A DNA stretch of 64,000 bases, taken from the NCBI GenBank assembly GCA_044228245.1, contig JBGAVG010000001.1, positions 384,012 to 448,011 of the forward strand, read 5' to 3'. The number at the start of each line of letters is the position of its first letter. Position 1 is the stretch's first letter. Below are positions 42,001 to 50,776 of this stretch, one piece after another. Position numbers and translations under genes: made by a program. The notes under the pieces are model-generated. The model was not told the DNA's origin, made no database searches, and saw nothing but the letters and a program-made list of their open reading frames with translations. Source of the stretch: Methylotenera_A sp044228245. GTDB taxonomy: Bacteria > Pseudomonadota > Gammaproteobacteria > Burkholderiales > Methylophilaceae.

Positions 42001-43717
42001 CCAGGCGCAATGGCGGATTAGTTTCATCCACGCCTAGCAGATTAGGTTTAGGACCAATAAACGTCACCAGCGACATCACCAGCTCTTCACGAATCGGGTC
42101 AATCGGCGGGTTGGTCACTTGCGCAAACAGCTGCTTGAAATAGTTGTAAAGCAGCTTTGCCTTATTGGACAACACCGGCAAAGCCGCATCGTTGCCCATT
42201 GAGCCGGCGCCTTCTTCGCCATTGGCAATCATTGGCTGCAATACAAACTTAATATCTTCCTGGCTGTAACCAAATGCCTGCTGCGTATCCAGCAAACTTT
42301 CCGCCATTTCCAGCTCGGCATTTTCTTTTGGCAGATCGCCCAAGAAATAGCGCGATTGCTCGATCCAGGCTTTATATGGCTTGGCAGCAGCCAACTCACT
42401 TTTTACTTCCGCATCATCAATAATGCGGCCTTGCTGCGTGTCTATCAGCAGCATTTTGCCAGGCTGTAAACGCCATTTTTTAACGATTTTTTCCTGCGGG
42501 AACGTCAGCACACCCATTTCTGACGCCATCATTACCACATCGTCATCCGTCACTAAATAACGGGCAGGGCGCAGACCATTGCGATCCAGCGTTGCGCCAA
42601 TCATATTGCCGTCGGTAAATGCCACAGCGGCGGGTCCATCCCACGGCTCCATCAAGGCGGCGTGATATTCGTAAAAGGCACGGCGCTCGTCATCCATCAA
42701 TGCATTGTTATTCCAGGCTTCTGGAATCAGCATCATCATGGCATGCGGCAGGCTGTAACCACCTGCAACCAGCAACTCCAGGCAATTATCAAAACAGGCA
42801 GAGTCCGATTGACCCTCGGCAATTAACGGCCAGAGCTTATCCAAATCTTCGCCAATCACCGCTGATTTCATGGTCTCATGACGCGCTGCCATCCAGTTAA
42901 CGTTGCCCTGCACGGTATTGATTTCACCATTATGCGCAATCATGCGGAAAGGATGCGCCAAGTCCCACGCAGGGAAGGTGTTGGTAGAAAAACGCTGATG
43001 CACCAATGCAAGTGCTGAAACCACGCTTTCATCAGCCAAATCGCGGTAGTAAACACCCACTTCATTGGCCAACAACATGCCCTTGTAAACGATTGTTCTG
43101 CTAGAAAGCGAAGGCACGTAAAACGCAGCGTTGTCATTCAAGTTTAGCGCATTCACGGCGTGTTCCACGCGTTTGCGAATCACAAAACATTTGCGCTCGA
43201 AAGTGGTTTGGTCTGCCGCATTACTGCCAATAAACACCTGACGCATGCATGGCTCTACATCGCGTGCGGCTTGGGCGATATTACTATTATCCACCGGCAC
43301 ATCGCGCCAGCCGAGCAGCGTTTGATTTTCTTCTGAAATGATTTTGGCAATCAACGCCTCACAGGCGGCACGGTTTTTGGCGTCCTGCGGCAAGAACAAA
43401 TTACCAACCGCGTATTTACCGGCCTCTGGCAAGCTGATATTGAGCTTGGCTGCTTCACGGCGCATAAATGCATCGGGCATTTGTATAAGCAAACCGGCAC
43501 CATCACCCAGTTTCGGGTCATAACCGGTAGCACCACGGTGCGTCAGGTTGGTTAAAAGCGTTAGACCCTGCTGAACAATTTCGTGACTTTTTTTACCTTT
43601 GATGTGTGCTACAAAACCTACGCCGCAGGCATCTTTTTCGTTACGTTTGTTATATAAACCCTGATTTTCCGGGGTCTGTCCCTTAAATTTTTTAACTTGC
43701 ACGACTGACATATTCAT
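39077..43717 (-). CDS. gltB: Glutamate synthase large (alpha) subunit
   Basis: The 1546-residue protein makes glutamate from glutamine and 2-oxoglutarate. After removal of a propeptide of about 30 residues the catalytic Cys31 of the class II amidotransferase (KDACGVGFVAHIKG) is exposed. The central domain, the FMN/glutamate synthase barrel (MAQGAKPGEGGQLPGHKVSPYIAKLR) and the [3Fe-4S] cysteines in CIMMRKCHLNTCPVGVA follow. The C-terminal GXGXG helix domain (MYGATTGEAYFNGVAGERF) closes the protein. The enzyme, with GltD, is the main ammonium assimilation route when ammonium is low. No regulatory site could be read with confidence in the 113 bp upstream. Confidence 0.97.
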   Translation of the reverse strand: MNMSVVQVKKFKGQTPENQGLYNKRNEKDACGVGFVAHIKGKKSHEIVQQGLTLLTNLTHRGATGYDPKLGDGAGLLIQMPDAFMRREAAKLNISLPEAGKYAVGNLFLPQDAKNRAACEALIAKIISEENQTLLGWRDVPVDNSNIAQAARDVEPCMRQVFIGSNAADQTTFERKCFVIRKRVEHAVNALNLNDNAAFYVPSLSSRTIVYKGMLLANEVGVYYRDLADESVVSALALVHQRFSTNTFPAWDLAHPFRMIAHNGEINTVQGNVNWMAARHETMKSAVIGEDLDKLWPLIAEGQSDSACFDNCLELLVAGGYSLPHAMMMLIPEAWNNNALMDDERRAFYEYHAALMEPWDGPAAVAFTDGNMIGATLDRNGLRPARYLVTDDDVVMMASEMGVLTFPQEKIVKKWRLQPGKMLLIDTQQGRIIDDAEVKSELAAAKPYKAWIEQSRYFLGDLPKENAELEMAESLLDTQQAFGYSQEDIKFVLQPMIANGEEGAGSMGNDAALPVLSNKAKLLYNYFKQLFAQVTNPPIDPIREELVMSLVTFIGPKPNLLGVDETNPPLRLEASQPVLTLSELEQLKNIGTSTKGQFKSLVLDITYDAQQGKAGMANAIANLNKAAEKAVQDGFNVLILSDRAISKSRIAIPALLACSATHEFLVKTGLRTSTGLVVDTGSAREVHHFALLAGYGAEAVCPWLAFETIGHLASDHYVASKNFVKAIGKGLYKVMSKMGISTYQSYCGAQIFEAIGLNSAFISKYFTGTATQIEGIGLDEVAEETLRLHNLAFGNDPVLMTQLDAGGEYAFRVRGEAHMWTPDTIAKLQNATRTNKFDTYKEYAKLINDQTRHYKTLRGLFEIKPAGAPIALDQVEPAKDIVKRFATGAMSLGSISTEAHATLAIAMNRIGGKSNTGEGGEDAKRFIPVTADTTMAAVIGSDLVETNIALKAGDSMRSRIKQVASGRFGVTADYLASADQIQIKMAQGAKPGEGGQLPGHKVSPYIAKLRFSVPGVGLISPPPHHDIYSIEDLAQLIHDLKNANPKASISVKLVSETGVGTVAAGVAKAKSDHIVIAGHDGGTGASPISSIKHAGTPWELGLAETQQTLVLNQLRGRVVVQVDGQMKTGRDVLIGALLGADEFGFATAPLVVEGCIMMRKCHLNTCPVGVATQDPVLRKKFTGQPEHVVNFFFFIAEEVRELMASMGIARFDDLIGRSDLLDMKAGIDHWKIHGLDFSKIFHQPDMPASVSRKNNDIQDHGLVNALDNKLIELAKPALEKGEKVIIDLPITNTNRTVGTMLSNQVAVRYGNAGLADDTIHVNFAGTSGQSFAAFLAKGITFDLTGEGNDYVGKGLCGGRIIIKPPAAFRGIPHENIIIGNTVMYGATTGEAYFNGVAGERFCVRNSGASAVVEGVGNHGCEYMTGGTVVVLGITGQNFAAGMSGGVAYVYDEDGLFAKRCNMNMVSLEKVLHMDHIAADAVHHLDQPDEVTLLSLIKKHINYTNSERARAILADWDNARGKFVKVMPNEYKRALIELAEDKVLVAA

Positions 43718-43830
43718 TGCCTGGTGATCTTATGTTATTTTAAAGTAAATTAATTTCAAAACATTTAGCGGAACCTTCAATAATACCGTTAAAACGTCTT
43801 GCTATCAATCACATAGGGCAAAATAATACC

Positions 43831-45129
43831 TCAAATCGCAGAGAATGCTTTTTTCGCAGCTTCAATCGTAAACGCAATATCTTCATCTGTATGCGCGGCT
43901 GAAACAAACCCGGCCTCAAACGCAGACGGGCCAAGATAAACGCCGCTATCCAGCATGCTGTGGAAAAACTTGTTAAAAGCCTCCTTGTCCGATTGCATCA
44001 TCTCGGCAAAAGAAGCAGGGCACCTGTCCATAAAATACAACCCGAACATGCCGCCAACACTTTGTGCACTAAAGGTCACGCCCGCGTCCTTGGCTGCTTG
44101 CATCAAACCATCCATCAGTTTTTTTGTTTGTGCAGTGAGTTTCTCGTGAAAGCCTTTTTCCTGTATCAATCTGAGCGTGGTTAACCCCGCAGTCACCGCC
44201 ACCGGGTTGCCCGACAGCGTGCCCGCCTGATAGACCGGCCCTAGGGGCGCGAGGCAGCTCATGATGTCCTTGCGGCCGCCAAATGCGCCCACTGGCAAAC
44301 CGCCGCCAATGACCTTGCCTAGTGTCGTCATGTCCGGCTTGATGTTATACAGCGCCTGTGCGCCGCCCAAAGCCACGCGGAAGCCAGTCATCACTTCATC
44401 AAAAATCAATACCGCGCCATGCTGGGTACAAAGCTCGCGCAATGTTGTTAAGAATTCCTTATGCGGCACAATCAGATTCATATTGCCGACCACCGGCTCG
44501 ATAATCACGCAGGCAATCTGGTCGCCAATCTGGCTGAATAAATCTTGGAGCGACTGTGTATTGTTATATTCCAGCGTGAGCGTATCCGCCACTACTTCTG
44601 CTGGCACACCCGCCGAGCTTGGAACCCCCTTGGAATTTGAATCATTAAATGTCAGCAAACCCGAACCTGCTTTCACCAGTAACGCATCGGAGTGACCATG
44701 GTAGCAGCCTTCAAACTTCACGATTTTATTGCGGCCAGTAAGCCCGCGCGCCACGCGGATGGCACTCATGGTCGCCTCAGTGCCGCTGCTGACCAACCGC
44801 ACTTGCTCCATGCTTGGCACAAGCTTGTTGATCACTTCCGCCATCTCCAGCTCTAGCCCAGTCGGCGCGCCAAACGATAAGCTATTGGCGGCGACCGCCT
44901 GCACGGCTGCAATCACATCCGGGTGCGCGTGGCCGACAATCATCGGCCCCCATGAGTTGATGTAATCGATATATTCTTTGCCATCGGCATCCCACAATCT
45001 GGATCCCAGGCCCTTTTTGAAGAAGATTGGCGTGCCGCCTACGCTGCGGAACGCACGCACCGGCGAATTGACGCCGCCCGGAATGAGTTGCTGGGATTTT
45101 TCAAACAGGATTTGGTTTTGAGAAGTCAT
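43831..45129 (-). CDS. hemL: Glutamate-1-semialdehyde 2,1-aminomutase
   Basis: It makes 5-aminolevulinate from glutamate-1-semialdehyde in the C5 pathway. The 432-residue class III aminotransferase has VSSGTEATMSAIRVARG, FEGCYHGHSDALLVKAGSG, FDEVMTGFRVALGG and the PLP lysine in TTLGKVIGGGLPVGAFGG. It follows thiE by 13 bp in a thiD-thiE-hemL run on the minus strand. Confidence 0.96.
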   Translation of the reverse strand: MTSQNQILFEKSQQLIPGGVNSPVRAFRSVGGTPIFFKKGLGSRLWDADGKEYIDYINSWGPMIVGHAHPDVIAAVQAVAANSLSFGAPTGLELEMAEVINKLVPSMEQVRLVSSGTEATMSAIRVARGLTGRNKIVKFEGCYHGHSDALLVKAGSGLLTFNDSNSKGVPSSAGVPAEVVADTLTLEYNNTQSLQDLFSQIGDQIACVIIEPVVGNMNLIVPHKEFLTTLRELCTQHGAVLIFDEVMTGFRVALGGAQALYNIKPDMTTLGKVIGGGLPVGAFGGRKDIMSCLAPLGPVYQAGTLSGNPVAVTAGLTTLRLIQEKGFHEKLTAQTKKLMDGLMQAAKDAGVTFSAQSVGGMFGLYFMDRCPASFAEMMQSDKEAFNKFFHSMLDSGVYLGPSAFEAGFVSAAHTDEDIAFTIEAAKKAFSAI

Positions 45130-45142
45130 GATGTTGGCTGAA

Positions 45143-45787
45143 TTAAATAGATGTTGTTTTGAATAAATGTGTAAATTGCTGACTGGTTTCCATAATATCG
45201 TTTGCGTTAAACAGCGCGCCTACCACCGCAATGGCATCGGCGCCTGCTTTTAATGCACTTGAGGCGTTTTCCAGCGTGATACCGCCAATCGCCACCAGCG
45301 GAATCGATATTTTCTGCCTCACCTGTGCAAACAAATCCAGCGACGCATTCACCGCATCCGGCTTGGTAGATGAGCTGAAGCACGCCCCAAACGCCACGTA
45401 GCTGGCGCCGGCTTGCTGGGCTTTAATGGCTAATTCAGGCTGATTGTAGCAAGATGCGCCAATGATTTTATTGGCGCCAAGCAGACGTCTGGCTGCGCCC
45501 ACATCACAATCGGTCATGCCCAAATGCAAACCGTCTGCATCAATCTGCGCGCATAAATCCAGATGATCGTTAATCACCATGGGCACATGATAACTGCGGC
45601 ATAACGCCAACAGCGCGCTGGCCTGCCTGAGACGCAACGTGGCATTGGCCGCCTTGTTACGGTATTGCACCAACGAAACACCGCCCTGCAGGGCGGCCTC
45701 TACTTTTCTGCACAGCAACCCGGTGACCAACTCGTCTGGGGTAATAGCGTATAAGCCGCTAATGCTGAATGGATGGGACTTTGTCAT
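45143..45787 (-). CDS. thiE: Thiamine-phosphate synthase
   Basis: It joins HMP-PP and thiazole phosphate to thiamine phosphate. The roughly 214-residue TIM barrel has the blocks QYRNKAANATLRL, VMINDHLDLCAQIDADGLHLG, IGASCYNQPELAIKAQQAGASYVAFGACFSS and LVAIGGITLENASSALKAGADAIAVVGALF. The start is uncertain: the frame opens with a GTG at 45814 and offers ATG at 45796 and 45787. I prefer 45787, where family homology begins, giving a 29-base overlap with the end of thiD. Coupled translation from thiD is likely. Confidence 0.92.
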   Translation of the reverse strand: MTKSHPFSISGLYAITPDELVTGLLCRKVEAALQGGVSLVQYRNKAANATLRLRQASALLALCRSYHVPMVINDHLDLCAQIDADGLHLGMTDCDVGAARRLLGANKIIGASCYNQPELAIKAQQAGASYVAFGACFSSSTKPDAVNASLDLFAQVRQKISIPLVAIGGITLENASSALKAGADAIAVVGALFNANDIMETSQQFTHLFKTTSI

Positions 45788-46631
45788 CTTGTTCATCAAC
45801 GTCGCTATCGTCACGCGCCCAAAAAAAGCGATCAGGTATAAACTGCCCCATGCCCGGCCTGAAGGCGTTTTTAAGCGTTTGCCAGGTATATTCCTGCGCT
45901 TCCTGAACTGCTTCTTCCATACTTAAACCATGCGCCAGGCAAGCGGCTATCGCGCTGGTAAGCGTACAGCCGGAGCCATGATAGCTGCCAGCCAGCCGTT
46001 CCCAATGGTAAGATTTAATGAGACCACTGGCACCCGAAGGGTGCGCACCATAGAGTGAATTCACGACATCTGTTGAGCGCTCGTGCGTACCTGTAATCAG
46101 CACGTATTCTGCGCCCATTCCCAGCAAACGCATGGCCGCTTCATCCAGCGAGGTGTGCTGGATCTCTTCGCTCTCATCATAAAACCCCAAACGACGCGCT
46201 TCCAGGCTATTAGGCGTAATCAGCGTGGCTTGCGGAAACAGCAAATCGCACATGGCGGCTTGCATTTCCTCGTTAGCCAGTTCGTCACCACGGCCCGAAG
46301 TTAAAATCGGGTCTATCAGCAAGGGCACATCCGGGTAATCAGCCATAATTTCAGCAATGACGGCCACGTTTTCTATACTGCCCAGCAGCCCGAGTTTAAA
46401 TGCTGAAACCTGCACATCTTCTAAAATCGTGCGCGCCTGCTCATTCACCCAATCGGCATCAAGCGCCATCACGCTCTCGACCCCCACCGTATCTTGCACG
46501 GTAATGCCTGTCACCACAGAAAGCGGATGGCAGCCAATGCTGGCCAATGCCAGAATGTCGGCCTGCAAACCCGCGCCGCCACTAGGGTCAGTGGCAGCAA
46601 AGGTGAGTACGGTTGGCGGTGTTGGTGTCAT
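45759..46631 (-). CDS. thiD: Hydroxymethylpyrimidine / HMP-phosphate kinase
   Basis: The 290-residue ribokinase-fold kinase phosphorylates HMP and HMP-P, using the product of ThiC. Its N-terminal motif is FAATDPSGGAGLQADI, the core contains LLIDPILTSGRGDELA and TLITPNSLEARRLG, and the ATP-site block is SYHGSGCTLTSAIAACLAHG with the catalytic Asp replaced by the GSGC loop typical of ThiD. The C-terminal tail (DDSDVDEQDDKVPSIQH) is acidic and overlaps thiE. It lies downstream of the tRNA-Gly gene on the same strand. Confidence 0.95.
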   Translation of the reverse strand: MTPTPPTVLTFAATDPSGGAGLQADILALASIGCHPLSVVTGITVQDTVGVESVMALDADWVNEQARTILEDVQVSAFKLGLLGSIENVAVIAEIMADYPDVPLLIDPILTSGRGDELANEEMQAAMCDLLFPQATLITPNSLEARRLGFYDESEEIQHTSLDEAAMRLLGMGAEYVLITGTHERSTDVVNSLYGAHPSGASGLIKSYHWERLAGSYHGSGCTLTSAIAACLAHGLSMEEAVQEAQEYTWQTLKNAFRPGMGQFIPDRFFWARDDSDVDEQDDKVPSIQH

Positions 46632-46656
46632 GCTATTCTTTCTACAATTGCTTTCT

Positions 46657-46730
46657 TGGAGCGGCTGACGGGAATCGAACCCGCGTATCGAGCTTGGGAA
46701 GCTGGCGTTCTACCATTGAACTACAGCCGC
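46657..46730 (-). tRNA. tRNA-Gly (anticodon CCC)
   Basis: A 74-base cloverleaf with encoded CCA: acceptor GCGGCTG/CAGCCGC, D stem GTTC/GAAC, anticodon loop TTCCCAA (CCC), T loop TTCGATT and discriminator U. It closely resembles E. coli glyU. The anticodon stem reads CCAGC/GCTCG, so the second pair from the outside is C-C, a mismatch; the other four pairs are canonical. It lies between priA and thiD on the same strand. Confidence 0.95.
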
Positions 46731-46805
46731 AATTTGTCTGCATTCAGCTAAAACTCCATTTTACTGTCTTTTTAAGCTTGGTGCAGGTAGCGCAACAAAA
46801 CAATC

Positions 46806-49034
46806 TTAAAATTCTAAAGGGTCAATATCCAGGCTCCAACGAATTTTTGCAGCAATTGGCAATTCGCGGCATTGTGGCATCCAAACCCTTAACAGCCGCT
46901 GCAAAGCTCCACGGCTATTAGCTTGCAGCAATAGTTGCCCGCGCTCCATACCTTTCAAACGCTCCATCTGCGGGCGAACCGGGTCGTAAATCATCACCTC
47001 ATGCTTTAAATGATTTGTAAGTAATTCACGCGCCAGATTCCCCGCTTTACTTAAAAATTGCTGTACTTGGCTAAAATCATTCGCCTCGGCCCGCAGCAAT
47101 GCAAAATAGCTCGCGGGTGGAAACTGCATCACTTGGCGTTCTTGCAATAATTCGTTGGCAAAACTCACGTAATCCTGACTGCGTAGCGCATGGAATAAGG
47201 CATGTTGCGGAAAAGCGGTTTGTATCAACACTTCGCCCGCCTTTTCGGCACGCCCCGCGCGGCCAGAAACCTGCATCAATTGTGCAAATAATCGTTCGCT
47301 GGCACGAAAATCCGGGCTATATAAGGCGCTATCGGTATCAATCACACCAACCAAAGTGAGATGCGGAAAGTCATGGCCTTTGGCCAGCATCTGCGTACCT
47401 ACCAAGATATCGATTTCTTGGTTGTGCACTTTGGTTAATATATCCGTAAGCGCGTCCTTGCTGCGCATGCTGTCGCGGTCGACGCGCGCGATACGCGCTG
47501 TTGGAAACAGGTTTTGCAAGGCTTGTTCTAAACGCTGCGTGGCTTGTCCGGCCGGATGCAAATCCGCATTGCCACAGCTAGGGCATTGCAGGGGGATTTT
47601 TTGCTCATGCCCGCAATGATGGCACTTAAGCCGTTTTTGGCTTAAATGTACGACCATCCGCGCCGAACAGCGCATACAGGGCGCAACCCACTGGCAGGCA
47701 TTGCAATGCAGCACCGGGGCATAACCACGCCGATTGATAAACAGCAGACTCTGCTCGCCACGCGATAAACGCTCGCGCATGGCATTGACTAATATTGGCG
47801 ATAAACCATTTTCCGTGGGCGATTTTGCGGTATCAATACAAAAAATATTGGGCAACGCCGCATTTTCAACTGCACGCTGGTTAAGGCTTAGCAAGCCATA
47901 TTGCTGCTTTTGGGCATTATGGCCGCTTGTTGCGTTAAACCAAGTTTCCAGTGACGGCGTCGCACTGCCCAACACAATGGGGATATTCAGTTGCTTGGCG
48001 CGCACCATCGCTACATCGCGTGCGTGATAACGCATGCCATCCTGCTGCTTGTAAGAGCTATCATGCTCTTCATCCATCACGATTAATTTCAGATGCGGCA
48101 TCGGCGTAAACACGCTCAGGCGTGTGCCAATCACAATTTTGGCTGCACCCGTGCTGGCCGCTTGCCAGTTTTGTAAGCGCTCACTCTCGCTTAAATTACT
48201 GTGCAGCGTAATTAAAGGATGTTGCGATAAGCGGCTTCTGAAGCGCGCCTCCAGCTGCGGCGTTAAATTGATTTCCGGCACCAGTACCAGTGCCTGCGCA
48301 TTCTTCTCACTTAATATTTTTTGTAAAATCTGAATATAAACTTCGGTTTTACCGCTACCGGTAATGCCATGTAGTAGCCACGGTTTAAACTGGTGAGTAA
48401 GTGCTAACACGCTTTCTATCGCATGATTTTGCTCATCATTGAGTTGCGGCTCGACAGATGATGTTGGCAATGATGCCTTTACCGCTACAACTTCTTGCTC
48501 ATCTACTATGCCTAGATTTTTGAGTTCTAAAATCGCTTTTCGCCATCCAGAAGAGACAAAAGCAAGGTCGCCAGAGGCCAATACCGGCGAGCTCTGCAGG
48601 GCAGCTACAATTCGGTGTAAAAGCACTTTTTTTGCAGAGATTTGGCTAATATCCGCATTTGGATGTAATGAATAGGCAAACGCTTTGCGCGAAACTGCCG
48701 GCTTAAGCTGGCGCAAACGCAATGGCAGTGAAGAAATTAGCGCCTGCCCGAGCGGATAATGATAATAATCAGCACAAAATTTCAGCAATTTGAAAGTATC
48801 ATTATCAAACACCACATCTTCAAATACATGGCTGACCGACTTTAATTTTTCGATTGGATAATCTGAAGTTTGTTTAACTTCCAACACTACACCCACCAAA
48901 TTTCTACCCGCAAACGGCACCACAACACGGTTACCAATATGCGCAACAAAACCGCCGCTAAGATAATCGAATGTACGATTCAGCGGTACGTCGAGCGCAA
49001 TATTGAAAATGGCCTGAGATAAATTTCGTGACAT
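46806..49034 (-). CDS. priA: Primosomal protein N' (replication restart helicase)
   Basis: The 742-residue 3'-5' helicase reloads the replisome at stalled forks. It has an N-terminal 3' DNA-binding domain (NIALDVPLNRTFDYLS), Walker A HGITGSGKTEVY, DEEH (MDEEHDSSYKQQ) and motif III GSATPSLETWF. The zinc-binding cysteines lie in CNACQWVAPCMRC and LKCHHCGHEQKIPLQCPSCG. The C-terminal helicase lobe has GTQMLAKGHDFPHLTLVGV and QVSGRAGRAEKAG. The length is typical. It is divergent from argS with a 57-70 bp promoter gap. Confidence 0.97.
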   Translation of the reverse strand: MSRNLSQAIFNIALDVPLNRTFDYLSGGFVAHIGNRVVVPFAGRNLVGVVLEVKQTSDYPIEKLKSVSHVFEDVVFDNDTFKLLKFCADYYHYPLGQALISSLPLRLRQLKPAVSRKAFAYSLHPNADISQISAKKVLLHRIVAALQSSPVLASGDLAFVSSGWRKAILELKNLGIVDEQEVVAVKASLPTSSVEPQLNDEQNHAIESVLALTHQFKPWLLHGITGSGKTEVYIQILQKILSEKNAQALVLVPEINLTPQLEARFRSRLSQHPLITLHSNLSESERLQNWQAASTGAAKIVIGTRLSVFTPMPHLKLIVMDEEHDSSYKQQDGMRYHARDVAMVRAKQLNIPIVLGSATPSLETWFNATSGHNAQKQQYGLLSLNQRAVENAALPNIFCIDTAKSPTENGLSPILVNAMRERLSRGEQSLLFINRRGYAPVLHCNACQWVAPCMRCSARMVVHLSQKRLKCHHCGHEQKIPLQCPSCGNADLHPAGQATQRLEQALQNLFPTARIARVDRDSMRSKDALTDILTKVHNQEIDILVGTQMLAKGHDFPHLTLVGVIDTDSALYSPDFRASERLFAQLMQVSGRAGRAEKAGEVLIQTAFPQHALFHALRSQDYVSFANELLQERQVMQFPPASYFALLRAEANDFSQVQQFLSKAGNLARELLTNHLKHEVMIYDPVRPQMERLKGMERGQLLLQANSRGALQRLLRVWMPQCRELPIAAKIRWSLDIDPLEF

Positions 49035-49103
49035 AAAAAAGTTATAGGTGAGTCTGATGCCTGCTTAGGTTAAAATACTGCTTTTGTAATATTGACGATT
49101 ATT

Positions 49104-50762
49104 TTGAAAGCTCACATTACCGATTTACTCGTTCGCGCCGCTAATCACTTGGGTGCAGATGTCTCACAAACAAACATTGTACTAGAGCGCCCAAAATCTG
49201 CAGAACATGGCGATTTTGCTACCAACCTGGCTATGATGCTCGCCAAACCATTGCGGCAAAATCCCCGCGAGATTGCTACAAGTTTAATCAAAGCGCTGCC
49301 TCAAAGCGAATATATCGCAAAAGTAGAAATTGCGGGTGCCGGCTTTATCAATTTCTTTTTAAACGCGCAATCTAAACAAACTGTTGTAACCGATATTTTG
49401 CAGCAAGGTGCTCAATTCGGGCGCAACAATAGCGGTAAAGGCAAAAAAGTTCAGGTGGAATTTGTCTCTGCCAACCCCACAGGTCCACTCCACGTCGGTC
49501 ATGGCCGAGGTGCGGCAGTAGGTGATTGCCTGGCGCGCTTATTAGAAGCCACTGGCTGGGATGTTACGCGCGAGTTTTATTACAACGACGCAGGCGCACA
49601 AATTGATAATCTCACTGTTTCTGTGCTGGCGCGCTGCAAAGGCATTTCGACCGGCCACGCGAGCTTTCCAGAAAATGGATACCGCGGCGAATATATCAAT
49701 GACATTGCGGCAGCCTATTTAACCAAACACACCGTTGTCGCAGACGACGTTGAGGTGACAGCCAGTGGCGACATAAACGATCTGGAATCCATGCGTGCCT
49801 TTGCTGTTGCGTATTTACGCCACGAGCAGGACTTAGACTTGAAAGCGTTTCAAATTAAATTTGACGCGTTTTCACTGGAAAGCGCGCTTTATGCAGAAGG
49901 CAAGGTTGAGCAAACCGTGCAGGCGTTGATCAACAGCGGCCACACTTACGAGCAGAATAATGCACTTTGGCTTAAAACCACAGATTTTGGCGACGATAAA
50001 GACCGCGTCATGCGTAAAAGTGAGGGCGGTTACACATATTTTGTGCCAGATGTCGCTTACCACGCAGAAAAATGGGAACGCGGCTTTGTCCGTGTGATTA
50101 ACGAGCAGGGCGCCGATCACCACAGCACCATTACCCGCGTCCGTGCCGGCTTGCAGGCGCTTGATATGGGCATTCCAAAAGGCTGGCCCGATTACGTGCT
50201 GCACCAGATGGTCACCGTCATGCGCAGCGGCGAAGAGGTTAAACTCTCGAAGCGTGCAGGCAGCTATGTAACTTTGCGCGATTTAATCGATGAAGTTGGC
50301 TGCGATGCCACGCGTTATTTCCTTGCTGCAAGACGTGCCGATTCGCAGTTAGTGTTTGATATTGACCTGGCGCGCGCGCAAACGAATGACAACCCGGTGT
50401 ATTACATTCAGTATGCCCACGCGCGTATTTGCAGCGTATTAACTCAGTGGGGCGGTGATGTATCCAGCTTAAAATCGGTGAACTTAAGCCCGCTCAACAT
50501 GCCAAACGAGGCAAAATTGATGCAGCGTTTGAGCGAGTATCCTGAAGTTGTGAACACAGCCGCCACAGATCTGGCGCCGCACACTATTGCCAATTACTTA
50601 AAAGAATGTGCAAGTGATTTGCATAGCTATTACAATGACACAAAATTTTTAGTGGATGATGCGCCAACCAAACTGGCTCGTTTAGCGTTAATTGCCGCAA
50701 CACAGCAAGTGCTAAAAAACGGCCTGAATTTGCTGGGTGTGAGCGCGCCGCAAAAAATGTAA
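49104..50762 (+). CDS. argS: Arginyl-tRNA synthetase
   Basis: The class I synthetase charges tRNA-Arg. It has the N-terminal additional domain (AHITDLLVRAANHLG), the HIGH-type motif GPLHVGHGRGAAVGD, and the KMSKS-like site VKLSKRAGSYVTL. The C-terminal anticodon-binding DALR domain ends KNGLNLLGVSAPQKM. The start is uncertain: no ATG fits, and two in-frame TTG codons exist at 49092 and 49104. I prefer 49104 (M-K-A-H-I-T-D-L-L), which is where family proteins usually begin. A TAAAAT -10-like box at about 49072 would give a very short leader. Confidence 0.95.
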   Translation: MKAHITDLLVRAANHLGADVSQTNIVLERPKSAEHGDFATNLAMMLAKPLRQNPREIATSLIKALPQSEYIAKVEIAGAGFINFFLNAQSKQTVVTDILQQGAQFGRNNSGKGKKVQVEFVSANPTGPLHVGHGRGAAVGDCLARLLEATGWDVTREFYYNDAGAQIDNLTVSVLARCKGISTGHASFPENGYRGEYINDIAAAYLTKHTVVADDVEVTASGDINDLESMRAFAVAYLRHEQDLDLKAFQIKFDAFSLESALYAEGKVEQTVQALINSGHTYEQNNALWLKTTDFGDDKDRVMRKSEGGYTYFVPDVAYHAEKWERGFVRVINEQGADHHSTITRVRAGLQALDMGIPKGWPDYVLHQMVTVMRSGEEVKLSKRAGSYVTLRDLIDEVGCDATRYFLAARRADSQLVFDIDLARAQTNDNPVYYIQYAHARICSVLTQWGGDVSSLKSVNLSPLNMPNEAKLMQRLSEYPEVVNTAATDLAPHTIANYLKECASDLHSYYNDTKFLVDDAPTKLARLALIAATQQVLKNGLNLLGVSAPQKM

Positions 50763-50776
50763 AGCAAGGACGAAAT

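Noticed and set aside
46494..46921. Plus-strand frames with a GNRTRVSSLGSW-like or LTGIEPAYRAWEAG-like peptide
   Set aside because: These peptides arise from reading the antisense of the tRNA-Gly gene and are a well-known false annotation.
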